Positions 1 through 13,518 of a DNA stretch of 64,000 bases are shown in pieces. The stretch comes from Chlorobium sp. (lineage in GTDB: Bacteria; Bacteroidota; Chlorobiia; Chlorobiales; Chlorobiaceae), in the NCBI RefSeq assembly GCF_021740465.1, contig NZ_JAIOZR010000002.1, positions 62,001-126,000 on the forward strand. Direction: 5' to 3'. Numbering within the stretch: position 1 is the stretch's first letter; each line of letters begins with the position of its first letter. A program made the position numbers and the translations under genes. Under the pieces are notes generated by a model, which did no database searches, had not been told where the DNA came from, and was given only the letters and a program-made list of their open reading frames with translations.

Positions 1-296
1 ACGACCGCATCAGGGAGCGGATAAGGGGCAAGAAGCCATCGGAATACGAAGCGATATTCAATGAGAGCATGAACCAGACACTCAACCGCACCATCATTAC
101 CTCAGGTACTACACTTATCACGGTGCTTATTCTTTTCATTTTTGCGGGTCCGGCAATCAGGGGATTCGCTTTTGCCGTTTTCACAGGAATTCTTATCGGA
201 ACCTACTCGTCCATTTTTGTTGCAGCCCCCATCGTGTATGACTGGCTGAAGGCGACAAAGTCGGCGGTGAGACTCAGAGGCGGCACTGCCGCGTAG
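1..296 (+). CDS. secF: Protein translocase subunit SecF (SecDF), C-terminal fragment
   Basis: Reading frame 3 is open from the left edge and gives 97 residues before the stop; the gene begins outside the window. The visible part carries the conserved SecF C-terminal region: a DRIRE stretch, then NxSxNQTLNRTIITSGTT, two hydrophobic segments and GTYSSIFVAAPIVYDW. SecD/SecF form an RND-type, ion-driven helper of SecYEG in the inner membrane that pulls preproteins out on the periplasmic side. Whether this is a separate SecF or the tail of a fused SecDF cannot be told from the fragment. The next gene encodes a periplasmic chaperone that would depend on Sec export. Confidence 0.9.
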   Translation, partial: DRIRERIRGKKPSEYEAIFNESMNQTLNRTIITSGTTLITVLILFIFAGPAIRGFAFAVFTGILIGTYSSIFVAAPIVYDWLKATKSAVRLRGGTAA

Positions 297-333
297 GAGT
301 CTGAGGGTAACCAACAATATCAAGCAAGGAGTT

Positions 334-3627
<3,294 letters not shown>

Positions 3628-3663
3628 TTAGCGGATTAGCGCTATCGGCGCATTCCTCAGGCC

Positions 3664-4053
3664 TCACCGGATTTCATCCCAGAACGCGTCAGTGAAATGC
3701 TCGATGGTGTACGTCGCGATGCGGTCGCCCACCATGCTGTCGGCAAGAATTGCAATCACATCGAATCTGCAATCGGGTTCATGGTTTTCAAGGGTGAGCA
3801 GGTAGGCTTTGGCCGCTTTGATGATCTCCTTCTGTTTCTGCGGGGTGACCGATTCGACCGGATGCCCCTTTTCGAGGGATCCCCTGGTTTTCACCTCGAT
3901 AAAACAGAGCGTGCGGCCGTCGAGGGCGATAAGGTCGATCTCGTTGCGGCGGTACCGGAAATTGCGCACGACAATACGGTATCCTTTTGCGGCAAGATAC
4001 CCTGCAGCGAGCTGTTCCCCCTGCCGGCCGAGCGAATGCGGGTCGTGATCCAT
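3664..4053 (-). CDS. yraN: YraN/UPF0102 family nuclease-fold protein
   Basis: A 129-residue protein of the UPF0102 family. It shows [17 protein letters not shown] near the start and the restriction-endonuclease-like core [21 protein letters not shown] (E-I-D ... E-V-K), followed by a lysine-rich helix. The cellular role is not firmly established; the fold suggests a Holliday-junction-resolvase-like nuclease. It begins 12 bp after the rnhB stop, and the rnhB-yraN order is very common in bacteria, so the two are almost certainly co-transcribed. Length is typical. Confidence 0.92.
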   Translation of the reverse strand: MDHDPHSLGRQGEQLAAGYLAAKGYRIVVRNFRYRRNEIDLIALDGRTLCFIEVKTRGSLEKGHPVESVTPQKQKEIIKAAKAYLLTLENHEPDCRFDVIAILADSMVGDRIATYTIEHFTDAFWDEIR

Positions 4054-4065
4054 GGTTGCCCTCCT

Positions 4066-4683
4066 CTACTTTTCCCCGAGCTGTTTGAGTTTGAAGCTTT
4101 TACGGTGAATAGGGCTTCTGCCGTATCTGGCTATCGCCCGGATGTGCTCTCCTGTCGGGTATCCGAAATGACGTTCGAAACCGTACTGGGGATACTGCCG
4201 GCCGTACTCCCGCATGAGGGAGTCCCTGCAGGTTTTTGCGATTATCGAGGCGGCGGCGATCGAAAATACCTTCGAGTCGCCTTTCACGATGGTTTCATAG
4301 TGTACCGGCAGAAGCGGCCTGAAGCGATTGCCGTCGACAAGCAGCAGTTCCGGAGGCTCGGGCAGCGCCGTTACGGCGTTGTTCATGGCCAGCATGGTTG
4401 CCTGAAAGATGTTCATCCGGTCGATTGAGTCATGCTCGACAGTAGCAACCGCCCAGCAGAGGGCGGCTTCCTTTATGGCAGGGGCAAGTTCTTCACGGAG
4501 TGCCGGTGAGAGTTTTTTTGAATCGTCGATTGCTGCAAGCCTGCTGTTTTCCGGACTGAACCAGCGGGGGAATACCACTGCCGCGGCTACGACAGGTCCG
4601 GCAAGCGGCCCCCTGCCGGCTTCATCTATGCCGCAGACGAGTGATGTATCTTTCCATACCGGATATTCGTAATCGGTATTCAT
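4066..4683 (-). CDS. rnhB: Ribonuclease HII
   Basis: From the ATG at 4683 the protein is 205 residues, the usual RNase HII length. It shows [20 protein letters not shown] with the first two acidic catalytic residues (D20, E21), LLLVDGNRF with the third, and [12 protein letters not shown] with the fourth. RNase HII nicks 5' of ribonucleotides embedded in DNA and starts ribonucleotide excision repair. The reading frame stays open for 113 more codons upstream, but that extension has no family similarity, so the internal start is preferred. First gene of the rnhB-yraN pair, divergent from the RNase E/G gene. Confidence 0.95.
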   Translation of the reverse strand: MNTDYEYPVWKDTSLVCGIDEAGRGPLAGPVVAAAVVFPRWFSPENSRLAAIDDSKKLSPALREELAPAIKEAALCWAVATVEHDSIDRMNIFQATMLAMNNAVTALPEPPELLLVDGNRFRPLLPVHYETIVKGDSKVFSIAAASIIAKTCRDSLMREYGRQYPQYGFERHFGYPTGEHIRAIARYGRSPIHRKSFKLKQLGEK

Positions 4684-5056
4684 GAGGTACGTTTTTGCCA
4701 GGTATTCGTTATTATCCTGTAATATAGCCGAATCTCCGGTAACAATGCGGGAGGCGGCATCCTTTCCATTCGGCTGTCGGGCATGTTGCTGTTTCCTGTT
4801 ATAATTTCTTATCTTGACCGTTAGCCTGCCCTTCCGTCTCCGAACTCCTGATTGCATCAATCGCCTTTTGTTATCGATAGGGAACGGAAATACGATCCGG
4901 AACCTTTGCCCGCAGCGGGAGTGTTGTGACAGGGATCCGGCTTCCGTAAGGCAATGAATATGACTGCAGTCTTCAGACCGTGTGGCTGTATGAAAAGGAA
5001 CATTATAAAAAAGGGGCGACATCCCCGGTTACTACCATATATAAAAGAGTTTTCAG
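4684..5056. other. Divergent intergenic region between rnhB and rng
   Basis: This 373-bp gap separates the divergent rnhB and RNase E/G genes and should contain promoters for both. No tRNA, convincing small gene or terminator is visible. The minus-strand frame remains open upstream of rnhB, but its translation is low-complexity and basic. Confidence 0.5.
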
Positions 5057-6757
5057 ATGAAGAAGAGTATGAACAAACAGCTCCTCATGAACAAGATCGG
5101 CGATGAAATACAGGTCGCGCTTGTCGAAGAGGGTCGTCTTGCAGAGTTGACGATCGAGCGTCCCGAAAGCCGTCGGAGTATCGGCGATATCTATCTCGGG
5201 CGAGTGCACAAGGTCGTTGAAGGCCTGAAGGCCGCATTTGTCGATATCGGTCAGAAATCCGACGGCTTTCTGCATTTTTCCGATGTCGGCACTACAAGTG
5301 AGGATTATCGCGCACTGATTGAAGATGACGACGACGATGAAGCCGGAGCGGGAGACGAAGGCGAAGGAGAGGGCGGCGAAACGGCCGAAAGTGCCGCTGC
5401 TCCGGAACCCGCTGCCGCAGCTCAGCCGGTAAGGCCCCAGCAGCGCAATGGAGGAAGGAAAGTGCAGGCAACCGAAGAGGAAAAGGCTGAAAAACGGCAG
5501 TCCTATACCCAGATGATCGCCGGCAAGCTCAAGCCCAACGACTCGATTCTTGTTCAGGTTATCAAGGAGCCTATCAGCAGCAAAGGCTCCCGCCTCACCT
5601 CCGATATTACCATCGCCGGTCGCTTTATGGTGCTCCTGCCGTTCGGCGGCGGCCAGGTTGCCGTTTCGCGCAGGGTTGTCGTCCGAAAGGAGCGGGCCCG
5701 GCTGAAAAAGCTTGTGCGCTCCATGCTTCCCGAAGGTTTCGGGGCTATCATCCGTACCGTTGCCGAGCATCAGGAAGAGTCGCTTCTCAAGCAGGATCTG
5801 GAGAAGCTGCTCGCCAAATGGGTGCAGATCGAGGAAAAACTCAAGGACGCCGCACCGCCACAGCTGATTTTCAAGGAGGATACCATTATCTCCAGCGTGC
5901 TGCGCGACTCGCTTACCTCCGACGTGACCGAGATCGTCGCGAACTCCCCCGTCATCTACAAGGAGACCCTCAACTATATCCAGTGGGCGGCTCCAGAAAT
6001 GGAAAAGAATGTCTCCCTCTACCAGGGCAAATTGCCACTTTTTGAGGGCTACAACATAGCCAAGGACGTCGAATCCATCTTTTCACGTAAAGTATGGCTG
6101 AAATCGGGAGGCTACATCATCATCGAGCATACCGAAGCCATGGTTGTGGTCGATGTCAACAGCGGGCGATATGCCGCCAAGCGCGAGCAGGAGGAGAACT
6201 CCCTGAAAACCAACCTCGAAGCGGCGCGCGAGATTGTCCGCCAGCTCAGGCTGCGTGACATAGGCGGTATTATCGTGGTAGACTTCATCGACATGCTCGA
6301 TCCAAAAAACTCCAAAAAGGTTTACGATGCCATGAAGACGGAGCTTCGCAACGACCGGGCGAAGTCGAATATCCTGCCGATGTCCGATTTCGGCATCATG
6401 CAGATCACCCGGGAGCGTATCCGCCCGAGCCTCATGCAGCGCATGGGAGACCAGTGTCCCGCTTGCGGCGGAACCGGGGTTGTGCAGGCACGCTTCACCA
6501 CCATCAACCAGGTAGAACGGTGGCTGCGCAAATACGCACTGCAGCAGTCCATGAAGTTCCAGCAGCTTGACCTCTATGTAAGCCCGACCGTTGCCGAACC
6601 GCTGAAGAACACCGAGATGAAAACCGAACTGAAGTGGTTTCTCCAGCACATGGTTTTTGTTCGGGTCAAGCAGGATGAAAGTCTGCGCAGCGACGATTTC
6701 CGGTTTTACAGCCGAAAGAACAATAAAGATATCACCGCCGAATACGGCGATCTCTAA
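5057..6757 (+). CDS. rng: Ribonuclease E/G family endoribonuclease
   Basis: A 566-residue RNase E/G core. The N-terminal S1-like domain starts around residue 14 and has [21 protein letters not shown]. The DNase I-like catalytic part carries VVVDVNSGR and [11 protein letters not shown], whose aspartates hold the catalytic metal, and a zinc-link motif CPACGGTG lies near residue 470. It cleaves single-stranded RNA in rRNA maturation and mRNA decay. There is no long C-terminal degradosome scaffold, so it is closer to RNase G in size. An acidic, Ala/Pro/Glu-rich insertion of about 65 residues (about 82-150) interrupts the S1 domain. The start is uncertain: ATG 5057 or ATG 5069, the latter preceded by a purine-rich GAAGAAGAG. 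dapD follows 15 bp later. Confidence 0.93.
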   Translation: MKKSMNKQLLMNKIGDEIQVALVEEGRLAELTIERPESRRSIGDIYLGRVHKVVEGLKAAFVDIGQKSDGFLHFSDVGTTSEDYRALIEDDDDDEAGAGDEGEGEGGETAESAAAPEPAAAAQPVRPQQRNGGRKVQATEEEKAEKRQSYTQMIAGKLKPNDSILVQVIKEPISSKGSRLTSDITIAGRFMVLLPFGGGQVAVSRRVVVRKERARLKKLVRSMLPEGFGAIIRTVAEHQEESLLKQDLEKLLAKWVQIEEKLKDAAPPQLIFKEDTIISSVLRDSLTSDVTEIVANSPVIYKETLNYIQWAAPEMEKNVSLYQGKLPLFEGYNIAKDVESIFSRKVWLKSGGYIIIEHTEAMVVVDVNSGRYAAKREQEENSLKTNLEAAREIVRQLRLRDIGGIIVVDFIDMLDPKNSKKVYDAMKTELRNDRAKSNILPMSDFGIMQITRERIRPSLMQRMGDQCPACGGTGVVQARFTTINQVERWLRKYALQQSMKFQQLDLYVSPTVAEPLKNTEMKTELKWFLQHMVFVRVKQDESLRSDDFRFYSRKNNKDITAEYGDL

Positions 6758-6772
6758 CTTACCCACTTTACC

Positions 6773-7636
6773 ATGTCATCATACGAATCGTTGAAACAGG
6801 AGATACTCACGCTTTCAGCCACCGCTGCCGCAGAACTTTCCGCAAACCCCGATGCACGGAGAATTTTCGGAGAGTTCAAGCGTCTGCTCAATAGCGGTGC
6901 CGTCAGGGCGGCCGAAAAAAAAGACGGAGCGTGGGTAGTGAACGCGTGGGTCAAACAGGGGATCCTGCTTGGCATGCGTCTCGGCAGGCTGAGCGAAGCG
7001 ACGGTCGCTCCCGATGGCAATCTCGGAGGATTTTCCTTTATCGACAAGGATACCTGGCCGCTGAAAACGATTACCCTCGAGCATAATGTGCGTATCGTAC
7101 CGGGCGGCTCGTCCGTTCGTGATGGCGCCTATCTGGCTCCATCGGTAGTGATGATGCCTCCTGCATACGTCAATGTCGGTGCCTATGTCGATGCCGGAAC
7201 CATGATCGATTCCCACGCTCTTGTCGGCAGCTGTGCACAGGTCGGCAAAAACGTGCATCTCTCTGCCGGCGTTCAGGTTGGCGGCGTGCTCGAACCGATT
7301 GGAGCCATTCCGGTCATCATCGAGGATGATGTCATGGTGGGAGGCAACTGCGGCATCTACGAAGGCACCATCGTGCAGGATCGTGCCGTTATCGGTACCG
7401 GAGTTATCCTGAACGGATCGACCCCCGTTTACGATCTCGTCAATGGAACCATCCATCGCAGAAGCGCTGAAGCTCCTCTGATTATCCCCGCTGGGGCGGT
7501 CGTTGTGGCAGGATCGAGAAAGATCAGGGGCGACTTTGCCGCAGAGCATGGCCTTTCTCTCTATACGCCGGTTATCGTAAAATACCGCGACGAGAGGACC
7601 GACAGCGCTACGGCGCTCGAACAGGCATTGAGGTAG
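6773..7636 (+). CDS. dapD: 2,3,4,5-tetrahydropyridine-2,6-dicarboxylate N-succinyltransferase
   Basis: A 287-residue hexapeptide-repeat acyltransferase of the DapD family. An N-terminal helical region leads into [11 protein letters not shown], then a left-handed beta-helix with hexapeptide repeats (about residues 105-230, including [20 protein letters not shown] and GGVLEPI). The enzyme transfers succinyl from succinyl-CoA to tetrahydrodipicolinate, in the succinylase branch of lysine and meso-diaminopimelate synthesis in the cytoplasm. Length matches the family (about 275-290). It starts 15 bp downstream of rng and is probably co-transcribed with it. Confidence 0.95.
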   Translation: MSSYESLKQEILTLSATAAAELSANPDARRIFGEFKRLLNSGAVRAAEKKDGAWVVNAWVKQGILLGMRLGRLSEATVAPDGNLGGFSFIDKDTWPLKTITLEHNVRIVPGGSSVRDGAYLAPSVVMMPPAYVNVGAYVDAGTMIDSHALVGSCAQVGKNVHLSAGVQVGGVLEPIGAIPVIIEDDVMVGGNCGIYEGTIVQDRAVIGTGVILNGSTPVYDLVNGTIHRRSAEAPLIIPAGAVVVAGSRKIRGDFAAEHGLSLYTPVIVKYRDERTDSATALEQALR

Positions 7637-7769
7637 CGGGAGTCCACTTGCGGAAGCAAAGTACAGGCCTTTTCAGTCGGGGAGTGCCGGGGTTCCTTCA
7701 TGAGGAAGCGGTGCCCGAAGGCAGCGGGGAGCCGAAGGGGAAAAGGTCGATCAATAAAGATAACGGCTC

Positions 7770-9467
7770 ATGAAAACTCCATCACGCGCCAAACGTGCAG
7801 CCGCAGCTCTGACGGCGACACTCCTTTTCAGCTTCATTCCTGACGCTCCCCTTTGTGGGGCTTCCCGGGTAGAGCCGGATAGCGAGTTCCGGGAAATAGC
7901 AAAGGGCATAGACCTTTTCGGCGACATCTACCGTGAGCTTTCGGTGAACTATGTCGAGCCGCTCGACGTCAGTTCGCTGATGTATGCCGCAATCGACGGC
8001 ATGCTGGCGGCTCTGGATCCCTACACGGTTTTTCTCGATGAGAGTCAGTCCGAGGAGCTTGGCGAACTCACCAGCGGCCAGTATACCGGCATCGGTATCA
8101 GCATGGCACGGTTCGGCGAAAAAATCTATGTGACATCGGTGCTCGACGGCTATCCCGCAGGGAAAGCCGGCATCAGGACCGGCGACCGGATAGAGATGAT
8201 CAACAGCCGTCCGGTTCGGGGGAAAACCCTCGATGAGATCAGGGAGATGATCAAGGGCACCACAGGAACCCGCCTTACCATGAAGATCGAGCGGGAAGGC
8301 GGGCACTCGCCGGGAGTCATTTCCCTTTCCAGAGAGGAAGTTCGTGTCAGTACGGTCTCCTATTCCGGTATTATCGGCAGAACCGGTTATATCGAGCTCA
8401 GCAGTTTTACGAGCCACTCGACCGAAGACATCCGTGAGGCGGTCGAAAAACTGCTGCGTAAGGCCTCAGCTGACAGGCAGCCGATGAACGGTCTTGTTTT
8501 CGATCTGCGAGGCAATCCCGGAGGCCTGCTCGCCTCGGCGGTAGAAATCTCCTCGCTGTTCGTGGAGAACGGAAGTACCGTTGTCACCATACGGGGCAGA
8601 GCTTCCGAATCCGAAAAAATCTATAAGACAGAGCATTTTCCTCTTGCCGCAGGGCTTCCGCTCGCAGTGCTTATAAACAGGGAAAGCGCTTCCGCTTCCG
8701 AAATCGTATCGGGAGCCATACAGGACCTCGACCGCGGCATTGTGCTTGGAGAGCGTTCCTACGGAAAGGGGTTGGTACAGTCGGTGGTCAGGCTGCCCTA
8801 CGACAATACCCTGAAGCTGACTACGGCAAAATATTATACGCCTTCAGGCCGCCTGATCCAGAAACCCCGCAGCGAGAGCTCTTCGGTACGCGACGTTCTG
8901 AAGAAAAACCACTATCCCGAGTCGCTGCCGGTCTATTATACCACAGGAAAACGCAAGGTCTACGGGGGAGGGGGCATTGCGCCGGATGTCACGGTGCAGG
9001 GCGTGGAGCGCTCGGAATACGAGCAGGAACTTCGCAGCAAAGGCCTGATTTTTCTTTTTGCCTCCCGCTATCGCGCGACGCACCCCGAGGCTCCCGAAAA
9101 GTCGCTCGAACAAGCTTCTCTCATGGAGGCTTTTGCCGGGTTTCTCCTGGAGGAGAAGTTTTCGTTCACCTCGGCTCCCGAGCGAAGGCTCATGGAGCTT
9201 GAAGAGAGCATAAAGGCCGAACAGGCGGGAAACAGCGGCAATGTCACCAAAAGCCTCGAAGGGCTGAAGCTCGAGCTTGCAGAGCTGAAGAGGAAAAAGA
9301 TAGAGGGGGAATCGAAACGGATAGCCCGGCTGCTCGAACTTGAAATCATGCGCCACTACAACGAAACCGCATCGCGCAAGGCCGAACTCGCGGACGATCC
9401 CGTTTTGCAGAAAGCTCTCGCCCTGCTTTCCGATACGAAAGCATATTTACGAATGCTCAGGCACTGA
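7770..9467 (+). CDS. Carboxyl-terminal processing protease (S41, CtpA/Prc type)
   Basis: A 565-residue exported serine protease. A signal peptide occupies roughly residues 1-30. The N-terminal helical region (about 45-100) is followed by a PDZ domain (about 105-190, GIGISMA ... AGIRTGDRIEMINS) and the S41 catalytic core (about 200-390) with NRESASASEIVSGA containing the nucleophilic serine and SYGKGLVQ containing the general-base lysine. The last 150 residues are charged and likely coiled-coil. Such enzymes trim C-termini of periplasmic proteins or regulate murein hydrolases. A 133-bp GC-rich gap with short hairpins separates it from dapD. Its 3' end overlaps the convergent Ycf49-like gene by 21 bp. 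Confidence 0.93.
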   Translation: MKTPSRAKRAAAALTATLLFSFIPDAPLCGASRVEPDSEFREIAKGIDLFGDIYRELSVNYVEPLDVSSLMYAAIDGMLAALDPYTVFLDESQSEELGELTSGQYTGIGISMARFGEKIYVTSVLDGYPAGKAGIRTGDRIEMINSRPVRGKTLDEIREMIKGTTGTRLTMKIEREGGHSPGVISLSREEVRVSTVSYSGIIGRTGYIELSSFTSHSTEDIREAVEKLLRKASADRQPMNGLVFDLRGNPGGLLASAVEISSLFVENGSTVVTIRGRASESEKIYKTEHFPLAAGLPLAVLINRESASASEIVSGAIQDLDRGIVLGERSYGKGLVQSVVRLPYDNTLKLTTAKYYTPSGRLIQKPRSESSSVRDVLKKNHYPESLPVYYTTGKRKVYGGGGIAPDVTVQGVERSEYEQELRSKGLIFLFASRYRATHPEAPEKSLEQASLMEAFAGFLLEEKFSFTSAPERRLMELEESIKAEQAGNSGNVTKSLEGLKLELAELKRKKIEGESKRIARLLELEIMRHYNETASRKAELADDPVLQKALALLSDTKAYLRMLRH

Positions 9468-10160
9468 GCGGGTTTTCATCTGCGCTTCATACCATCTGGT
9501 CTGCTGGTGAATGCCGAGCACGATCATGAGGTTGCTGACGGTGAGCAGGCTCTCGGCCGAGCCGTGCAGCAGGTCGTCATGTGAAAGCGACTGAAATCCC
9601 CGCACCTCTGTGGCAAGGTACATGAAGAACACGGTGACGCATATAAACACGAGAACGAACCAGAACCCGGCTACCGTCAGCCCTGAAAATACCGAAGGGT
9701 CTTTCCTTCTAACCATGATCATCGAAACGAGAAAAGAGATGTATACCACACTTGAAATCTGCAGAATGGCGTCGAAAACGTCGTCTCCCATGTAGGACTG
9801 TGGTTTGCCGGCAATCATGACAGTGCCCAGACAGCCCACGAAGCCTGCCGCCTGAGAGTGTCCGGCACGTTTGAGTATTCGCAGTGTAGCCCAGAGTAGA
9901 GAGATGCTGCCCAGCAGGTTGATGGTTTCCGAAAGATCGAGCAGCAGGGGGATGCTGTCTGTGGTGATGTGGTAGGTCAGTACGAAAAAGCTCCCGAACC
10001 AGTGCGGCAGCATCGACAGCCCGAAAAATCGGATATCCGTGCGGCCTGTGATCTTTCCGTAGCGATACATCATAAGGGCTGCCACACCCCATTCCAGTGA
10101 GGATGAAAGATGGATGAACCAGTTCGGCAGCGAGAGCAGCCCAAGCCAGGCAAGACTCAT
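9447..10160 (-). CDS. Ycf49-like (DUF2499) membrane protein, possibly fused to a second membrane module
   Basis: A 237-residue integral membrane protein with about six hydrophobic segments. The first 90 residues (LSLPNWFIHLSSSLEWGVA, MYRYGKITGR, MLPHWFGSFFVLTYHIT) resemble DUF2499/Ycf49 proteins of cyanobacteria and plastids. The C-terminal half (from about residue 125) is another three-helix stretch that could correspond to the separately encoded DUF3593-type partner of oxygenic phototrophs, but I see that only by general pattern. The function is unknown. It sits directly downstream of bchP in the same direction (50-bp gap), which supports a link to the photosynthetic apparatus. It overlaps ctpA tail to tail by 21 bp. 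Confidence 0.75.
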   Translation of the reverse strand: MSLAWLGLLSLPNWFIHLSSSLEWGVAALMMYRYGKITGRTDIRFFGLSMLPHWFGSFFVLTYHITTDSIPLLLDLSETINLLGSISLLWATLRILKRAGHSQAAGFVGCLGTVMIAGKPQSYMGDDVFDAILQISSVVYISFLVSMIMVRRKDPSVFSGLTVAGFWFVLVFICVTVFFMYLATEVRGFQSLSHDDLLHGSAESLLTVSNLMIVLGIHQQTRWYEAQMKTRSVPEHS

Positions 10161-10210
10161 AAGCGTGATCGGTTAACGACGGTGATGACAGAGGCGGCTT
10201 TCCCTGTAGG

Positions 10211-11353
10211 TCAGCTTCCCTTGATCAGGTGATAGATGTTTTTCGAAAAGATTTTCATCTGCGTCGACCAGGGTGCAGGCACCATTTTTTTATAGAGATA
10301 GGAGTCGAAAGTGATCTGCTGCACATCATCATCTGCGCATATGGCTACAAAGCTCTCCCTCAGCCGGTCATTTCGGTAGTAGACCGCCTGCAGCACCTCC
10401 AGACCGAAAAAGATCGGGGCATAGAGCCTGCGGAATCCCGTCTCGTAGTTCGAGAGTGGAGCGCCCTGTTTGATGTGTTCGATCATGGCCTCCGCTCCGA
10501 GCTTTCCGGAGCGCATGGCAAAGAATATTCCTTCCCCGTTTGCCGGTGTGACAAGCCCTGCGGCATCCCCAACGAGAATAGCTTTTTCCCCTGAAAACGA
10601 TTTGCGGGGCTTCATGGGTATTTTTGCTGCCTCGTCAAGATATGGCTGGTCGGCGATTCCTATCTTTTCGACAAACCGCCTCTGCAGCGCCTTGATGTTG
10701 TGCCGGTTATCCTCCGTTCCGGTGCCGATGGCCAGGTGGTCGGCTTTGGGAAAAATCCATCCGTAGAAATCGGGAGAAACCTCCCCGTCGAACCAGATCT
10801 CCACGATATCTCTGAACTGCTCGATGGAGGGTGTGTATCTGAAGCGCTGCTGCATGGCGATCACCTTGAGCTCGTTGGGCGGAAAGCCCAGATCTCCGGC
10901 GGTTTTCGAGTTCGCCCCGTCAGCACCGATGATATAGCGGGCCTCCAGAGGCTCCGCCTTGTCGTTGAGGGATGATATGAGAAATCCGTCTCCCGATTGG
11001 CTGATGGATTTCATCAGGGCCTCGACGATGGTGACTCCGGCCCGTACGGCTTCGGCGCGCAGGTAGCTGTCGAACTTTTCCCGCCGAACCATGCCGACAT
11101 AGCCGTTCGGCATATTCATTTCGATGACCCGCCCTTTCGGAGAGCGGGCACGCATATGGGAGAGTTTTTTTTCCACCAGTTCGGCGGGAATGGCGAACTC
11201 CTCGATAAGTCCCAGCGGGATAGCCCCGCCGCAGGGTTTCACATTCTCCAGGTTCCGTTCGAAGAGAACCGTCGAAATTCCGGCCTTGGCCAGCTCGGCG
11301 GCGGCAACGGCGCCTGAGGGGCCACCTCCTATGACAGCGACATCGTAACGCAT
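10211..11353 (-). CDS. bchP: Geranylgeranyl reductase (bacteriochlorophyll phytyl tail), BchP type
   Basis: A 380-residue FAD-dependent reductase. The N-terminal Rossmann motif [22 protein letters not shown] is followed by the family signatures CGGAIP, a central substrate region, and the second FAD motif [20 protein letters not shown] (near residue 275). BchP-type enzymes reduce the geranylgeranyl side chain of (bacterio)chlorophyll to phytyl. The sequence is nearer the photosynthetic group than archaeal lipid reductases, as judged by motif spacing. It is flanked by glyS upstream (44-bp gap) and the Ycf49-like gene downstream, all on the minus strand. Confidence 0.88.
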   Translation of the reverse strand: MRYDVAVIGGGPSGAVAAAELAKAGISTVLFERNLENVKPCGGAIPLGLIEEFAIPAELVEKKLSHMRARSPKGRVIEMNMPNGYVGMVRREKFDSYLRAEAVRAGVTIVEALMKSISQSGDGFLISSLNDKAEPLEARYIIGADGANSKTAGDLGFPPNELKVIAMQQRFRYTPSIEQFRDIVEIWFDGEVSPDFYGWIFPKADHLAIGTGTEDNRHNIKALQRRFVEKIGIADQPYLDEAAKIPMKPRKSFSGEKAILVGDAAGLVTPANGEGIFFAMRSGKLGAEAMIEHIKQGAPLSNYETGFRRLYAPIFFGLEVLQAVYYRNDRLRESFVAICADDDVQQITFDSYLYKKMVPAPWSTQMKIFSKNIYHLIKGS

Positions 11354-11397
11354 GATTACGGAACAGGATTGGTTGACAGGTTACGGGAAAGAGCTTT

Positions 11398-12867
11398 TCA
11401 CATGAGTTTTTCGGCAAGAAACTGCTTCACGCTGGCCATTGCGATCCGTTCCTGGGCCGCGCTGTCGCGATAGCGCACGGTTACGGTCTGGTCTTCAAGA
11501 GTCTGATGGTCGACGGTGAAGCAGAACGGAGTGCCGATCTCGTCCTGGCGGCGGTAGCGCTTGCCGATGGATGAGGCGTCGTCATACTGCACAAGGAACG
11601 AGCCCGAGAGCTCGCTGCGGAGCTGTTCGGCTTTTTCGCCCATCTCCCCTTTCTTCATGAGCGGCAGCACCGCAGCCTTTACCGGTGCCACCTTCGGCGA
11701 CAGCTTGAGCATGACGCGCTGTTCACCGTCTACGACATCCTCGTTGTAGGCATCCGAGAGCAGTGCGAGGAAGAGACGGTCACATCCGGCGGAAGTTTCA
11801 ACCACATAAGGGAGGTAGCGCTCGCCGGTGACCTGGTCGATATACTCCATGTTCTTGCCCGAATACTGCTGGTGCTGGCTCAGGTCGAAATCGGTGCGCG
11901 AATGGATTCCCTCGATCTCCTCGATGCCGAAGGGGAACTCGAACTTGATATCGTAGGCAAGGTCTGCGTAGTGGGCGAGCTTGTCGTGCTTGTACCAGTG
12001 CAGCTTACCGGGGCTGATGCCGAGCTCGCTGACGTACCATGCGAAACGCATCTCCCTCCATGCCTCGAACGCTTCGATCTGTGTACCGGGTTTGACGAAA
12101 TACTGCATCTCCATCTGCTCGAACTCCACCATTCGGAAAATGAAGTTTCCCTTCACGATCTCGTTTCGGAAGGCCTTGCCGATCTGCGCGATGCCGAACG
12201 GCACCTTCATGCGCGACGATTCGCGAACATTGTGGAAGTTCACGAAAATGCCCTGTGCGGTCTCGGGGCGCAGGTAGACGATGCCAGACGTGTCGGCTAT
12301 GGCACCCATTCCGCACTGGAACATCAGGTTGAACTGGCGTACTTCGGTCCAGTCGCCCGAGCCGGTATCCGGCGCCTTGATCGCCTCGCCGAGAATCAGT
12401 TCGTAAAGCGCCCTGTTCGCATCCGGAGCAGCGGCAACAGCTTCGTAGGAGGCCTGTACCCTTTCGGCCTGTTCCGTTTTGCCGTCGCGGCGCAGTTTTT
12501 CGATATGGTTCTCGATCAGGTGGTCCGCCCTGTAACGCCTCTTGGTGGTGCGGTCGTCGATCATGGGGTCGTTGAAACTCGCCACATGGCCCGAAGCTTC
12601 CCACACGGTGGGATTCATCATGATCGATGCGTCTATGCCGACGATGTTTACGTGGCGGCGGGTCATCGCATTCCACCACAGATCCTTGATGTTTTTCTTC
12701 ATCTCGCTGCCGAGCGGGCCGTAATCGAAGCAGGAGGAGAGTCCTCCGTAGATTTCAGACGACGGAAAAATAAACCCGCGGCGTTTGGCCAGCGAAACCA
12801 GTTTGTGCATGACTTTATCGGGAGCCAAGCCAATGTTCTGCACCCGTTTCTCTTCGGAATTGCTCAT
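11398..12867 (-). CDS. glyS: Glycine--tRNA ligase, dimeric type
   Basis: From the ATG at 12867 the enzyme is 489 residues. It is a class II aminoacyl-tRNA synthetase of the alpha2 type: SLAKRRGFIFPSSEIYGG and DYGPLG near the start, motif 2 region GKAFRNEI, GIHSRTDFDLSQH, and the C-terminal anticodon-binding domain (PVKAAVLPL onward). It charges tRNA-Gly with glycine. The frame is open for 37 more codons upstream, but SLAKRRGFIFPSSE is usually only a short distance from the N-terminus, so MSNSEEK is preferred; no strong Shine-Dalgarno settles it. Confidence 0.94.
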   Translation of the reverse strand: MSNSEEKRVQNIGLAPDKVMHKLVSLAKRRGFIFPSSEIYGGLSSCFDYGPLGSEMKKNIKDLWWNAMTRRHVNIVGIDASIMMNPTVWEASGHVASFNDPMIDDRTTKRRYRADHLIENHIEKLRRDGKTEQAERVQASYEAVAAAPDANRALYELILGEAIKAPDTGSGDWTEVRQFNLMFQCGMGAIADTSGIVYLRPETAQGIFVNFHNVRESSRMKVPFGIAQIGKAFRNEIVKGNFIFRMVEFEQMEMQYFVKPGTQIEAFEAWREMRFAWYVSELGISPGKLHWYKHDKLAHYADLAYDIKFEFPFGIEEIEGIHSRTDFDLSQHQQYSGKNMEYIDQVTGERYLPYVVETSAGCDRLFLALLSDAYNEDVVDGEQRVMLKLSPKVAPVKAAVLPLMKKGEMGEKAEQLRSELSGSFLVQYDDASSIGKRYRRQDEIGTPFCFTVDHQTLEDQTVTVRYRDSAAQERIAMASVKQFLAEKLM

Positions 12868-13196
12868 CGTTCGTTCGAAAAGTTTAAAAAAACGCCGGTA
12901 TGCCTGTTCAACAGGATAAAACATTGAATATAAGAAACCAAGGGGTATAAATAAGCGGGAACCCGGCCCACCCATCATTCACTACGCTGCGGATGCATGG
13001 ATTCGCAAGGTCGTGATGCTCTGTATCCGTGGCCGGGGTCGCTACAGGAGTCATCGGTGTGCTTCGCTACCGGAAGATGCACAAGGCCATTTCGCGAATG
13101 CAGCGGTGCTCCATCGCCAACCGGAGTGTTCTTCATGGCGAGGGCAATTGCCTCTGATACCTCGCGGTGCGAGGGAGTTTCTTGCGGCAAAGCGCT

Positions 13197-13502
13197 TCAG
13201 CCGGTCTGGATTTCGGTTTTTAGGGAGATCTCCTCGAGTACGGCGCTGACATAGATGCAGCGTTCGATAGGCCCTGAGTAGACCACAGCCCGTCCCTTGA
13301 GGTGTACTTCCCAGGTAAGTTTTTCGGCTTTCGAGCGGCTGCAGTTAACGGCCTTGATGATCTGAAAGATCACTTCGTCAAAAGAGTGATCGTCATCGTT
13401 GAAGAGTACAACGCGGTAGGCGTCAAGTCCGGCGGTGCCGGCTGATTTTTCGCTTTGAAGCGTTTCGGGATTTTCAGCTGACGCTGTCCACTGTTTCGGC
13501 AT
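13197..13502 (-). CDS. clpS: ATP-dependent Clp protease adaptor ClpS
   Basis: A 101-residue protein with the ClpS core: [16 protein letters not shown], then [19 protein letters not shown] and a final helix. The N-terminal 25 residues form the flexible tail. ClpS binds the N-domain of ClpA/ClpC and hands over N-degron substrates for degradation. Its start is 16 bp from the end of the ldcA-like gene on the same strand, suggesting co-transcription. The 330 bp between clpS and the glyS start contain no gene that I can support. Confidence 0.95.
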   Translation of the reverse strand: MPKQWTASAENPETLQSEKSAGTAGLDAYRVVLFNDDDHSFDEVIFQIIKAVNCSRSKAEKLTWEVHLKGRAVVYSGPIERCIYVSAVLEEISLKTEIQTG

Positions 13503-13518
13503 GATATTACAAGTACCT

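Noticed and set aside
11872-12927. Long plus-strand frame opposite glyS
   Set aside because: Shadow of glyS; no supporting features.
12868-13196. Small frames on both strands between glyS and clpS
   Set aside because: No Shine-Dalgarno or family resemblance on either strand; treated as non-coding.
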